Part shown: positions 51,510 through 60,837 of the stretch, piece by piece
Layout: every line of letters starts with the position of its first letter
Numbering within the stretch: the stretch's first letter is position 1
Assembly (NCBI GenBank): GCA_015068705.1
Contig: SVJZ01000007.1
Location: forward strand, 1 to 64,000
From: Oscillospiraceae bacterium
Lineage (GTDB): Bacteria > Bacillota > Clostridia > UMGS1810
DNA: 64,000 nucleotides
Direction of reading: 5' to 3'
Translations under genes and position numbers: made by a program
Notes under the pieces: generated by a model
Told to the model about the DNA's origin: nothing
Databases searched by the model: none
Seen by the model: the letters and a program-made list of their open reading frames with translations, nothing else

Positions 51510-52472
51510 TTGAACGATACCATGATGTATTTGTTGCTTGCGGCGGTATTGTCGTTTGTGGTGTGTGTAATAGCGGGACCGTTGCTGATTCCCGTGTTGC
51601 ATAAGTTGAAATTTGGTCAGGAAATCCGTGAAATCGGACCATCCTGGCATAAGAAAAAATCGGGCACCCCTACCATGGGAGGGCTGATTTTCATTGCTGG
51701 CGCAATCATTGCAACGTTGGTATTTGCGCGAAACACCAAGGGATTGATGCTGCTCTTGCTGGCATTGGCTTTTGGCATCATCGGATTTGTGGACGATTTT
51801 ATCAAGGTGATTCTAAAACGCAATCTGGGACTGACCGATAAGCAGAAATTTTTGTTTCAGCTATTTGTTTCGATTCTGTTTTTGCTTATTGCACGCAAGT
51901 GCAACTGGCTGGACGAGAGCATTATGATACCGTTTATGGAAAAACCGCTTGATTTAAAATGGATTTACTATCCGTTTGCAGTGTTTGTGCTCATTGGCGG
52001 TACCAATGCAGTAAACCTCACCGACGGATTAGACGGGCTTGCGTCGAGCGTGACGGTGGTGGTTGGTGTGGTATTTACCATTGCCGCACTTGCGGTTCGG
52101 GATATAACCACTGCAACATTTGCCGCAATCATCACGGGCGGTTGCCTTGGATTTTTGATATTCAATGCACATCCGGCAAAGGTGTTTATGGGTGATACCG
52201 GCTCGCTCTTTTTAGGCGGCGCGGTGTGCGGTATTGCGCTGGTACTGGAGCAACCGCTTGCACTCATTCTTATCGGCGGTGTCTATGTATTGGAAACCCT
52301 TTCTGTCATCATTCAGGTGACCAGTTTTAAGCTGACCAAAAAGAGAGTATTTAAAATGAGCCCCATCCATCATCATTTTGAGATGTGTGGTTGGAGCGAA
52401 CGGCGGATAGTGATTTGCGCCGTGTTGTTGAGTGTGGTATTAGGCGTGATTGGACTTTTGTCCATTATCTGA
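51510..52472 (+). CDS. mraY: Phospho-MurNAc-pentapeptide translocase MraY
   Basis: A 320-residue membrane enzyme with about ten segments that makes lipid I. Conserved blocks: KKSGTPTMGGLIF, FGIIGFVDDFIKV (Mg-binding Asp pair), NAVNLTDGLDGLA, and HHHFEMCGWSE (the triple-His loop). Start TTG 51510, with GCGGGGA upstream. Normally murD follows; here ftsW begins 16 bases later. Confidence 0.95.
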   Translation: MNDTMMYLLLAAVLSFVVCVIAGPLLIPVLHKLKFGQEIREIGPSWHKKKSGTPTMGGLIFIAGAIIATLVFARNTKGLMLLLLALAFGIIGFVDDFIKVILKRNLGLTDKQKFLFQLFVSILFLLIARKCNWLDESIMIPFMEKPLDLKWIYYPFAVFVLIGGTNAVNLTDGLDGLASSVTVVVGVVFTIAALAVRDITTATFAAIITGGCLGFLIFNAHPAKVFMGDTGSLFLGGAVCGIALVLEQPLALILIGGVYVLETLSVIIQVTSFKLTKKRVFKMSPIHHHFEMCGWSERRIVICAVLLSVVLGVIGLLSII

Positions 52473-52488
52473 AACGGAGGGACCCATC

Positions 52489-53619
52489 TTGGCGCAGGCG
52501 AAACGTGAGCCAAATGCACCCAAGCGGGTGAGAAAAACAAAACCAATGGATTTCACTTTTTTGATCATTGTGCTGATTTTATTGGCATATGGTCTGATTA
52601 TGGTGTTTTCCGCAAGTTCCGCAACGGCACATTATAAGTATGATAATGCGTTTTATTTTATCAAACGACAGTTTTTATGGGCAATCCTCGGGTTGGTAGT
52701 GATGTTTGTGGTGTCGCGGATTCCTTACAAGCTCTATTATCGCTATGCACTGCATCTTTTGGGCATATCGGTATTTTTGCTCATTCTGGTGCCGCTGATT
52801 GGTGTTACGGTAAATGGTGCAAAGCGTTGGTTGGGGGTAGGCCCCATCCAGTTTCAACCCTCCGAAATTGCAAAATTTGCGTTGATTATTTTCCTGTCCA
52901 AGAGTTTGAGCATCAACACAAATGCATTGAAAAAGTTCTGGACCGGTTTTATATCTTACCTTGCAATTATCGGCATTGTGGCAGGATTGGTGCTCATCGA
53001 ACCGCATCTGTCCGGCGCAATGGTAATTGCTTTGAGCGGCGTGGTGGTGCTTTTTCTTGCAGGGGCAAGGGTATGGCACTTGCTGGCACTCATTCCGCCG
53101 GCTGCCGGTGCGCTTGCGTTGGCGATTGCGTTGGCACCCTATCGTATGAAACGATTTACCACATTTTTAGACCCGTTTGCAGATCCTCTGGGTGACGGTT
53201 GGCAGGTAATCCAATCCCTCTATGCCATTGGCTCGGGCGGTATTTTCGGACTGGGTCTGGGACAGAGCAGGCAGAAATTTTTGTATATTCCCGAGGCGCA
53301 TACCGACTATATTTTCTCCATCATTTGTGAGGAGTTGGGATTTTTTGGCGCTTTACTGGTAGTGATATTATTTGTTATACTGATATGGAAGGGAATCCAG
53401 ATTGCGGTGCATGCGCCGGATTCATTCTCCTCCATGTTGGTATCGGGCATCATTGCATTGGTTGCCATTCAGGTGGTATTAAACATTGCCGTGGTAACCT
53501 CGTCCATGCCGCCGACGGGTATTCCGCTTCCGTTTTTCAGCTACGGCGGTACGTCATTGGTATTTTTATTGGCAGGGATGGGCATTGTGCTCAATATTTC
53601 CCGTTATAAGGAGAAATAA
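52489..53619 (+). CDS. SEDS-family glycosyltransferase FtsW/SpoVE
   Basis: A 376-residue membrane protein with about ten segments. TTG 52489 is chosen for GGAGGG at 8 bases. Conserved SEDS features include MVFSASS, NGAKRWLGVGPIQFQPSE and the C-terminal SMPPTGIPLPFFSYGGTS loop. SEDS proteins polymerise lipid II with a class B PBP, here presumably the one encoded at 46481. FtsW serves septation and SpoVE the spore cortex; sequence and position do not separate them. Confidence 0.93.
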   Translation: MAQAKREPNAPKRVRKTKPMDFTFLIIVLILLAYGLIMVFSASSATAHYKYDNAFYFIKRQFLWAILGLVVMFVVSRIPYKLYYRYALHLLGISVFLLILVPLIGVTVNGAKRWLGVGPIQFQPSEIAKFALIIFLSKSLSINTNALKKFWTGFISYLAIIGIVAGLVLIEPHLSGAMVIALSGVVVLFLAGARVWHLLALIPPAAGALALAIALAPYRMKRFTTFLDPFADPLGDGWQVIQSLYAIGSGGIFGLGLGQSRQKFLYIPEAHTDYIFSIICEELGFFGALLVVILFVILIWKGIQIAVHAPDSFSSMLVSGIIALVAIQVVLNIAVVTSSMPPTGIPLPFFSYGGTSLVFLLAGMGIVLNISRYKEK

Positions 53620-53647
53620 TCCACATTTGCCGAAGGGAGGCAGTCCA

Positions 53648-54748
53648 TTGCGCATCATACTGGCGGGCGGTGGTACGGCGGGGCACATCAACCCTGCAAT
53701 TGCCATAGCAAATTTTATACGGCTGAAAGACCCGGATGCACAGATTTTATTCATAGGCACCGAGCATGGGATGGAGCGTGAGTTGATTCCTCGTGAGGGG
53801 TATGATATCACATTCATCCGTGTTTCTGGTATGAAGGGGAAGAGGAACCTGAAAAATCTGGTGCCGGCGGCACAGTTTGTTCTTGCCATTGGTGCGTGCA
53901 GACGTATCATACGCAGATTTCGACCTGATGTGGTGGTGGGCACGGGCGGCTATGTGTGTGCGCCTGTGGTTGCGGCGGCAAACAGTATGCATATCCCTAC
54001 CTTGATTCATGAACAAAATGTATTTCCCGGCAGTGCTATTCGGATGTTGGCAAAGCGCTCGGATGTAACCGCCATCAGTTTTGGAGAAAGTGCGCGATAT
54101 TTAGGGGATGCAAAGGAGATTTTATTAACCGGAAATCCCATCCGCCCTGCCGTTTTGCAGGCAGACCGCGCAAGGGCAAGAAAAGAGCTTGGTCTTTCGG
54201 ATGAACGATATATCGTGGCGTTTGGCGGAAGCCTTGGTGCAAAGCGCATCAATGAAGTGATGTGCGATTATATTGCATCCATCCGGCATGATACCTCGGT
54301 GCGGTTGTGCTTTGCAACCGGGGAACGAGGTTATCAAGAAGTCATGAACACATTGCATGAGAGAGGCTTGGAGCATCTTGGTCATGTGGAGGTAAAGAAG
54401 TATATTCACAATATGGATGTTGCTCTTGCGGCGGCAGACCTTGCCATTTGCCGTTCGGGTGCAATTACCGTGTCCGAACTGATGGCACTGGGGGTGCCGT
54501 CCATCCTCATTCCGTCCCCCAATGTGACAAACAATCATCAGGAATATAATGCGCGTGCTCTGGCAGATAACGGCGCGGCGGTGATGATTGCCGAAAAGGA
54601 TTTTGATGTACATTCGTTGGAACGTGAAACAAAACGGTTGCTGGATCACCCCCAAATTTTGCGTGAAACGGCAGAGCATGCCATTGCCATGAGTAAGACA
54701 CAGGCAACCGAAATGATTTATGACAAATTGGTAAGTATGATGCATTAA
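53648..54748 (+). CDS. murG: Lipid II synthase MurG (GlcNAc transferase)
   Basis: A 366-residue GT28 enzyme transferring GlcNAc to lipid I at the inner face of the membrane. TTG 53648 follows AAGGGAGG and gives RIILAGGGTAGHINPAIAIA as the N-terminus with the first Gly loop. GGSLGAKRINEVM (second Gly loop) and LAICRSGAITVSELMALGVP (UDP-GlcNAc site) are intact. Confidence 0.95.
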   Translation: MRIILAGGGTAGHINPAIAIANFIRLKDPDAQILFIGTEHGMERELIPREGYDITFIRVSGMKGKRNLKNLVPAAQFVLAIGACRRIIRRFRPDVVVGTGGYVCAPVVAAANSMHIPTLIHEQNVFPGSAIRMLAKRSDVTAISFGESARYLGDAKEILLTGNPIRPAVLQADRARARKELGLSDERYIVAFGGSLGAKRINEVMCDYIASIRHDTSVRLCFATGERGYQEVMNTLHERGLEHLGHVEVKKYIHNMDVALAAADLAICRSGAITVSELMALGVPSILIPSPNVTNNHQEYNARALADNGAAVMIAEKDFDVHSLERETKRLLDHPQILRETAEHAIAMSKTQATEMIYDKLVSMMH

Positions 54749-54834
54749 CCCCGTCGCCCCGTGCGGTAACACCTTTTGCGCTCATTGCATATGATAGAGC
54801 GTGAGGTTGTTATCAAACAGAGGGGGACGGTTTC

Positions 54835-56094
54835 ATGAGTTACCTGGTTATCAATGGAGGCAAACCTCTGGAGGGCGAGGTGTCGGTGCACGGCTCCAAA
54901 AATGCGGTGCTCCCCATTCTGGCGGCGACATTGCTCAACAGAGGAATCAATGTGATACATAATTGTCCGCGCCTGAAGGATGTGGAGATTTCACTGGAAA
55001 TTTTACGGCATCTTGGGTGTACGGTGACACGGGATGGTGATACGGTTACTGTTTGCTCCAAGAATGCGTGTGGCGACCATATTCCGGTTGAGCTGATGAG
55101 GCGAATGCGCTCGTCTATTGTGTTTATGGGGGCGATTTTAGCGCGGATGCAATCGGCAGTAATGAGTATGCCGGGCGGATGCGAAATCGGGCTTCGACCC
55201 ATTGATTTGCACTTAAAAGCGTTTCGCACATTGGGCGTTGATGTGGTGGAGGAGCAGGGAGAAATTCGTTGCAGGATGCAAAAGATTATCCCACAGACCA
55301 TTCAACTGGAGTTGCCCAGCGTGGGAGCCACCGAAAATATTATGTTGCTTTCCTGTGTGGCTGACGGGGTTACGGTAATTAACAATGCCGCCCGTGAGCC
55401 GGAAATTATAGATTTGCAAAACTATCTCAATGCCATCGGCGCCTGTGTGACGGGTGCGGGCACCGATACGGTGAAAATCCGGGGCGTATCCCGACTTCAC
55501 GATGGTGAGCATACCATCATACCCGATCGTATTGTGGCATCCACCTATCTGGCGTGTGCCATGACCACCGGGGGAACAGTGACCTTAAATCGGGTTATCC
55601 CTGCCCATATTTCTGCAATGATTGCAACCCTTCGGGAGTGCGGTGCGCATATTTTTCTGGGCAGGCAATCGGTAACCATACGGGCACCGCACACGGCGTT
55701 GCCGGTACGAACCATTCGTACTGCGCCGTATCCCGGCTTTCCCACCGACGCGCAGTCCATCCTGCTTTCGGTATTGGCAGTGTCGAGGGGAACCAGCATC
55801 ATCAAGGAAAACATCTTTGAGGGACGGTTTCGCCATGCATTTGAACTCAACCGCATGGGTGCAGATATCGAGGTGGAGGGCAGGCTCGCAGTGGTGCGTG
55901 GCGTAAGACGGCTCTATGGTTGCCCTGTGATGGCGTGCGATTTGCGTTCGGGTGCGGCCTTGGTTGCTGCCGGACTTGGTGCGCATGGTACCACCACAGT
56001 GGGTAATGTGCATTATATCGACCGGGGATATGAACAATTGGAGAGAGAACTGCGCACACTGGGCGCAGATATTGAAAGGGTGGAATCGCTTTGA
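54835..56094 (+). CDS. murA: UDP-GlcNAc 1-carboxyvinyltransferase MurA
   Basis: A 419-residue EPSP-like enzyme catalysing the first committed step to MurNAc. Lys22 in VHGSKNAVLPI and catalytic Cys116 in MPGGCEIGLRP (the fosfomycin target) are present. The family's DxR and the C-terminal DLRSGAALVAAGL are complete. ATG 54835 follows GAGGGGGAC. A murA copy inside the dcw cluster, between murG and ftsQ, is usual in clostridia. Confidence 0.95.
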   Translation: MSYLVINGGKPLEGEVSVHGSKNAVLPILAATLLNRGINVIHNCPRLKDVEISLEILRHLGCTVTRDGDTVTVCSKNACGDHIPVELMRRMRSSIVFMGAILARMQSAVMSMPGGCEIGLRPIDLHLKAFRTLGVDVVEEQGEIRCRMQKIIPQTIQLELPSVGATENIMLLSCVADGVTVINNAAREPEIIDLQNYLNAIGACVTGAGTDTVKIRGVSRLHDGEHTIIPDRIVASTYLACAMTTGGTVTLNRVIPAHISAMIATLRECGAHIFLGRQSVTIRAPHTALPVRTIRTAPYPGFPTDAQSILLSVLAVSRGTSIIKENIFEGRFRHAFELNRMGADIEVEGRLAVVRGVRRLYGCPVMACDLRSGAALVAAGLGAHGTTTVGNVHYIDRGYEQLERELRTLGADIERVESL

Positions 56095-56870
56095 AACGCG
56101 AAAGACGCGATAGCGGAAATGTTACCGCTATCGCTTTTCCAAAAAAGAAAAAGTGGACAAGCGGCAGGGTAACGGTAATCATCTGTGCGGTGATTGCGTT
56201 GCTCATTGCGCTTTTGTTTACCCCCTTATTTAATGTGACCGAAATTACCGTTTCGGGCAATGAACGGGTGAGCACCGAGGCGCTGATTGAGGCGTCGGGC
56301 ATCTATCGGGGAGTCAACACCCTGAAAGCAAATCTGGGTCAGGCGCGCAAACGCATTTCTACCATTGCATATATTGATACAGTGAAGGTGGAACGGCGGT
56401 TTCCCGGAAGGGTGGTCATTACCGTGACCGAGAGTCAGGAGGCGGCATATCTGCCCTTTATTGGCAATTATGTGGGAATTGACGCCAAAGGAAAAATACT
56501 GGAAATCAAGCCAAAGGGCACCGTGGTAGACAGACCGGTAGTGCTTGGTGTAACCATAAGCGAGTTTAACATCGGCAGTATTGTGAAAACACCACAGGAA
56601 GAACAGTTTGCCGTTATGTGCCAGATGCTCAAGCAGATGGAAATCAACCAGCTGACTAGTGGTATCGCACAGGTGGATGTAACCGACTTGAACGATATCC
56701 GGATGTATCTTACTAATCATATCGCCATCACCTTTGGCAGTACCGATAATCTGAATTATAAGCTGTCCTTTCTCAAATCTGTGATTACCAGTCCCGATCT
56801 GAGCGGTCAGCAGGGCGGGGTAATTGATATGACCAACCCCGAACGGGTTACCTACCGCGCCAACGGTTGA
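56091..56870 (+). CDS. ftsQ: Cell division protein FtsQ/DivIB
   Basis: A 259-residue bitopic protein starting at TTG 56091, overlapping the murA stop. Basic N-terminus, one membrane segment (VIICAVIALLIALLFTPLF, about 27-45), then a POTRA domain (FNVTEITVSGNERVSTEALI) and a beta domain with VERRFPGRVVITVTESQEAA. It belongs to the FtsQ-FtsL-DivIC complex at the septum. Confidence 0.9.
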   Translation: MKRERRDSGNVTAIAFPKKKKWTSGRVTVIICAVIALLIALLFTPLFNVTEITVSGNERVSTEALIEASGIYRGVNTLKANLGQARKRISTIAYIDTVKVERRFPGRVVITVTESQEAAYLPFIGNYVGIDAKGKILEIKPKGTVVDRPVVLGVTISEFNIGSIVKTPQEEQFAVMCQMLKQMEINQLTSGIAQVDVTDLNDIRMYLTNHIAITFGSTDNLNYKLSFLKSVITSPDLSGQQGGVIDMTNPERVTYRANG

Positions 56871-56907
56871 TGGAATCAGCCAAACACCAATGAAAGGACG
56901 GATTGCC

Positions 56908-57657
56908 ATGTCATCCCGAAAAAAAGCACATATTGCCATTGCTGTGATATTTTTTGTGCTCAGTTTCATTATTGCGTTGCAGTTTAAAAGCGTTACCAAA
57001 AACGGCTCCCTGCAGGCAGCCCAGATGCAACGTACCGAAGATTTACTCAAAGAACTGAACAAAGAGAGGGAACGAATACTGGATTTAAATCAACAGTTGT
57101 TGCAGGCAAACAATAGCCTGGAAACCTACCGACTCAATGCCGAAAAGAGTGATAGTGGCGCCAAGGCACTTGCAGAGGAACTCAAAAACGCCATGATGCT
57201 TGCAGGCATGAGCGATGTGGAGGGACCGGGTGTGACGGTTACCCTCAATGACAGTAAGGAAAATGTTGCAGGGGCGGCGGGCATTGACACGTCCAATTAT
57301 ATTGTGCATGACCGTGACTTACGCGATATTGTCAATGAGCTTGTGTCGTCGGGTGCAGAAGCTATTTCCATCAATGGCGAGCGTATTACCGGAAAAAGCT
57401 CCATTCGTTGTGTGGGACCGACGGTTACCATCAACGGAAATTATCATTCGGCGCCGTTTGTCATCCGTGCCATCGGGGATCCCAATACTCTGGAGGCAGG
57501 GCTGAATATCCGTGATGGGGTGGTGGATATTATGCGCGCATTCAAAATTGAGGTAACCATCGCAAAATCCCAGAAAATACAAATACCAAAGTATGCCGGT
57601 AAAGCAACCTTTTTCTATGCAGAGCCGGTTCCGGTACAAACCAATATCAAAGAGTGA
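56908..57657 (+). CDS. DUF881 family protein (YlxW/YlxX-like)
   Basis: A 249-residue protein, ATG 56908 behind AAAGGACGG. N-terminal anchor (AHIAIAVIFFVLSFIIAL), coiled coil (about 35-80, rich in Leu/Glu/Asn), then the DUF881 fold with GVTVTLNDSKENV, IVNELVSSGAEAISINGERI and PFVIRAIGDPNTLEAGL. In Bacillus ylxW and ylxX sit at the same place between divIB and ftsA; here only one copy is found. Role in division or wall synthesis inferred from position. Confidence 0.9.
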   Translation: MSSRKKAHIAIAVIFFVLSFIIALQFKSVTKNGSLQAAQMQRTEDLLKELNKERERILDLNQQLLQANNSLETYRLNAEKSDSGAKALAEELKNAMMLAGMSDVEGPGVTVTLNDSKENVAGAAGIDTSNYIVHDRDLRDIVNELVSSGAEAISINGERITGKSSIRCVGPTVTINGNYHSAPFVIRAIGDPNTLEAGLNIRDGVVDIMRAFKIEVTIAKSQKIQIPKYAGKATFFYAEPVPVQTNIKE

Positions 57658-57668
57658 GGGGAAAGCAA

Positions 57669-58040
57669 ATGAAACTGTGGGTATTGATGCTCATTGCCAT
57701 TTTAGCAGGTTTGATTCTGGGATTATCCATCAACTGGTATATTCCAGTGAGTATGTCATCTTATATGGCAATTATCATTCTGGCGGCGCTTGACTCGGTG
57801 TTTGGCGCATACAAGGCGATGCTGGACAAAAAATTCAATATGCATATTTTTATCACCGGGCTGGTCGGCAACGCGCTCATTGCCGCAGGGCTGACCTTTA
57901 TTGGAAAAAAGTTGGATGTTGACCTCTATCTGGCGGCGGTTATTGTGTTTGGAACACGATTATTTACCAATTTTGCTACCATCCGGCGTCATTTTTTGGA
58001 TGGATGGGTAAAAAAATCGCATAAAGATGAAGAAAATTAA
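57669..58040 (+). CDS. sbp: Small basic protein (DUF1290, Sbp)
   Basis: A 123-residue membrane protein, ATG 57669 behind GAGGGGAAA, with three hydrophobic segments (LMLIAILAGLILGLSINWYI; YMAIIILAALDSVFGAYKAM; FITGLVGNALIAAGLTFIG). The LDSVFGAYKA block is diagnostic of DUF1290. It has the same neighbour as in Bacillus (DUF881 gene). In Bacillus ftsA follows; here ftsZ does. Confidence 0.92.
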   Translation: MKLWVLMLIAILAGLILGLSINWYIPVSMSSYMAIIILAALDSVFGAYKAMLDKKFNMHIFITGLVGNALIAAGLTFIGKKLDVDLYLAAVIVFGTRLFTNFATIRRHFLDGWVKKSHKDEEN

Positions 58041-58069
58041 AAAAAGTTGTGGAAATTCTGTTTTTGGTA

Positions 58070-58078
58070 TGTTATAAT
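58070..58078 (+). promoter_or_regulatory. Extended -10 promoter of ftsZ
   Basis: TG-T-TATAAT (58070-58078) without a good -35, 129 bases before ftsZ. The remaining leader shows no strong hairpin. Confidence 0.5.
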
Positions 58079-58206
58079 AGATGTAACTAAAAAATTTTGC
58101 AGGCAGTTTGGATACTAACCATGTACAATTTAGGCGACCAAATCAGCGTTTGCCTTGCACAATTACAAAACAAAAAATCCAAAAGGGATAAGAGGAGGAA
58201 CAAGAC

Positions 58207-59295
58207 GTGTTAGAATTTGATACCGAAAGAGAAGGCGTCTGTAACATGAAAATTATCGGCGTGGGCGGCGGCGGAAACAATGCTGTCAACCGCATGATTG
58301 ATGAACAACTTGGCGGTGTGGAGTTTATTGCGGTCAATACCGATAAACAGGCTCTGTATGGAAATGCAGGCTCCAAAGCAAATGTGAAAATTCAGATTGG
58401 CGAAAAGCTGACCAAGGGTCTGGGCGCAGGCGCAAATCCTGAAATCGGACAGCGAGCAGCAGAGGAGAGCCGCGAAGATGTAAAGCAGGCACTCAAAGAT
58501 GCCAATATGGTATTTGTTACCGCGGGTATGGGCGGCGGAACCGGTACCGGTGCAGCTCCCATCGTGGCAGGTATTGCACGCGAGATGGGTATCCTCACGG
58601 TTGGTGTGGTAACCAAGCCGTTTAAGTTTGAGGGTCGTCGCAGAAAAGAACAGGCAGAAGTGGGTATCGCCGCACTGCAGGAATGTGTAGATGCACTGGT
58701 GATTATCCCCAATGACAAACTGCTCGAGGTAAGCGACAAAAAGACCACCATGCAGGATGCATTCAAGATGGCTGATGATGTGCTGGGTCAGGGCATCAAG
58801 GGTATTTCCGATCTGATTACCTCTCCCGGTTTTATCAACCTCGACTTTGCCGATATCAAATCGGTTATGGCAAACAGTGGCGTTGCACACATGGGCATCG
58901 GCCGTGCTACGGGTGAAAACCGTGCAGAAGAAGCTGCAAAGGCAGCAATTAACAGCCCCTTGCTGGAAACCAGCATTGACGGTGCAACCAAAGCGGTTGT
59001 CAATATTGCCGGCGGTCCCGACATCACCCTCTTTGAGGTGGAGAGCGCAATGGATCTGATCCATCAGCTGGTGGACAAGGATGCAAATATCATCTTTGGT
59101 ACTTCTGTGGATGAGTCACTGACCGAAGAGGTGGTTATCACTGTGGTTGCAACCGGTTTTGACGGCAGACCGCGTGTAAACTTGAATGCAGAGGCAGAGG
59201 AAGTGGCAACTCCTGCTTGGTTGGAGATGAACTCCCAGTTTGCAGCGGATGATGTAATCATCCCCGAATTTTTGAAAAATCGCAAGAACGACTGA
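58207..59295 (+). CDS. ftsZ: Cell division GTPase FtsZ
   Basis: A 362-residue tubulin-like protein from GTG 58207 behind GAGGAGG. The GTP-binding signature [12 protein letters not shown] is near residue 110, with [14 protein letters not shown] at the N-terminus and [11 protein letters not shown] as the T7 loop. The disordered linker after the core is very short (about 20 residues) and ends in a recognisable C-terminal peptide [12 protein letters not shown], the tether-binding site. No ftsA precedes it, so the membrane anchor (FtsA, SepF) must be elsewhere. Followed by a terminator. Confidence 0.97.
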   Translation: MLEFDTEREGVCNMKIIGVGGGGNNAVNRMIDEQLGGVEFIAVNTDKQALYGNAGSKANVKIQIGEKLTKGLGAGANPEIGQRAAEESREDVKQALKDANMVFVTAGMGGGTGTGAAPIVAGIAREMGILTVGVVTKPFKFEGRRRKEQAEVGIAALQECVDALVIIPNDKLLEVSDKKTTMQDAFKMADDVLGQGIKGISDLITSPGFINLDFADIKSVMANSGVAHMGIGRATGENRAEEAAKAAINSPLLETSIDGATKAVVNIAGGPDITLFEVESAMDLIHQLVDKDANIIFGTSVDESLTEEVVITVVATGFDGRPRVNLNAEAEEVATPAWLEMNSQFAADDVIIPEFLKNRKND

Positions 59296-59309
59296 TACAT
59301 AACAATTGC

Positions 59310-59345
59310 AGCCGGCTTCCCCATGGGCGGAAGCCGGCTCTTTCA
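59310..59345 (+). terminator. Terminator of ftsZ
   Basis: Perfect 11-bp stem AGCCGGCTTCC (59310-59320) and complement (59329-59339), then CTTTC. Confidence 0.88.
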
Positions 59346-59373
59346 CTAAAAACACCCCAAAGGAGTGTAAGGT

Positions 59374-59838
59374 ATGAAATGCCCCTATTGTGAATATCTG
59401 GAAAGTAAGGTGGTTGATTCCCGACCGGCAGGGGATGGAAGTTCCATCCGCAGGCGGCGCGAATGTCCCCAGTGTGGACGGCGGTTTACCACATATGAGC
59501 AGGTGGAAGTGGTGCCGTTGGTGGTAATCAAAAAAGATGGAAAACGGCAGGCGTATAATCGACAGAAACTGCTCAATGGTGTGTTGCGCGCTTGCGAGAA
59601 AACCCCTGTTACCCTGGCGCAGATGGAAATGCTGGTGATGGAGGTTGAGGTTGCACTGCACAACCGTCCGGAGGAGGGCGAGGTTTCTTCTACCATTATC
59701 GGTGAGATGGTGATGGAAAAACTAAAAGCACTCAATGATATCGCCTATGTGCGCTTTGCATCGGTATATCGTGAATTTAAGGATGTAAGCACCTTTTTGG
59801 AGGAATTGCAGGGTCTTTTGGGCAACAAGGAGAAATAA
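59374..59838 (+). CDS. nrdR: Transcriptional repressor NrdR
   Basis: A 154-residue regulator of ribonucleotide reductase genes. Zinc ribbon Cys3, Cys6, Cys31, Cys34 ([11 protein letters not shown] and [12 protein letters not shown]) followed by an ATP-cone domain ([18 protein letters not shown], about 50-140) that senses dATP/ATP. ATG 59374 behind AAAGGAG. Reads with dus, 3 bases apart. Confidence 0.96.
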   Translation: MKCPYCEYLESKVVDSRPAGDGSSIRRRRECPQCGRRFTTYEQVEVVPLVVIKKDGKRQAYNRQKLLNGVLRACEKTPVTLAQMEMLVMEVEVALHNRPEEGEVSSTIIGEMVMEKLKALNDIAYVRFASVYREFKDVSTFLEELQGLLGNKEK

Positions 59839-59841
59839 CAA

Positions 59842-60825
59842 ATGCAAATCGGAACTGTTACGTTGGAAAACAATGTGTTTCTTGCTCCCATGGCGGGCGT
59901 GACCGACCTTGCGTTTCGCATGATATGCAAACAGTTTGGTGCAGGATTGGTATACAGTGAGATGGTCAGTGCCAAGGCGATGCACTACCATGACAAACGC
60001 ACCATGGAGCTTTTGTGCACCCATCCATCCGAGCAGCCGCTTGCGGTGCAGGTGTTTGGAAATGACCCGGACATTATGGCGGAAACGGTGGAGTGCGCGC
60101 TTTCCACGGGAGGGACAATTTTGGATATCAACATGGGTTGCCCTGCACCCAAGATTGCCAATAATGGTGACGGCAGTGCACTCATGCGCGATCCGCATCT
60201 GATAGAGAGGATTGTATCGGCTGTTACCAGGGTATGTCCTGTTCCGGTTACCTGTAAAATCCGCAGCGGATTTACCGAGGTAAATGCGGTGGAGTGTGCC
60301 AAAGCAATTGAGGCAGGCGGTGCGTCGGCGGTGACGGTGCACCCCCGTACACGGGAGATGTATTACAGTGGCAGTGCGGATTGGAGCGTAATTGCCGATG
60401 TGAAGCGGGCGGTGTCCATTCCGGTGATTGGAAATGGTGATATCACCAGCCCTGTCCGTGCGGCGGAAATGATTTCCCAGACCGGTTGCGATGCGGTGAT
60501 GGTAGGGCGTGCTGCACAGGGAAATCCGTTTTTACTGGGGCAGATTGCCACCTATCTCCAAGATGGTACGCAGCTTGCTCCTCCGGATGTGAATGAACGG
60601 ATGGAGGTGCTTTGCCGGCACATGGACCTGTTGATTGCGCAAAAGGGCGAATACATCGGTGTAAAAGAGGCGCGAAAGCATGTGGCTTGGTACATCAAGG
60701 GATTGCCCGAGGCGGCGAAGATGCGCCAGCGTGTCAATGCCATCGACTCTTATCCTGAGTTAATGACGGCATTGGAGGAATATAAAGGTTATTGTATCCA
60801 GCGACAAGTGGAAGGACAGGAATAG
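59842..60825 (+). CDS. dus: tRNA-dihydrouridine synthase
   Basis: A 327-residue FMN-dependent TIM-barrel enzyme (DusB-like). FLAPMAGVTDLAFRMI at the start, INMGCPAPKIANNGDGSAL with the catalytic Cys, VTVHPRTREMYYSG, and the FMN-phosphate site IPVIGNGDITSPV. Reduces uridines in tRNA. ATG 59842 behind AAGGAGA; it follows nrdR by 3 bases and precedes a MATE gene by 12. Confidence 0.95.
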   Translation: MQIGTVTLENNVFLAPMAGVTDLAFRMICKQFGAGLVYSEMVSAKAMHYHDKRTMELLCTHPSEQPLAVQVFGNDPDIMAETVECALSTGGTILDINMGCPAPKIANNGDGSALMRDPHLIERIVSAVTRVCPVPVTCKIRSGFTEVNAVECAKAIEAGGASAVTVHPRTREMYYSGSADWSVIADVKRAVSIPVIGNGDITSPVRAAEMISQTGCDAVMVGRAAQGNPFLLGQIATYLQDGTQLAPPDVNERMEVLCRHMDLLIAQKGEYIGVKEARKHVAWYIKGLPEAAKMRQRVNAIDSYPELMTALEEYKGYCIQRQVEGQE

Positions 60826-60837
60826 AGGGGAATTGCG

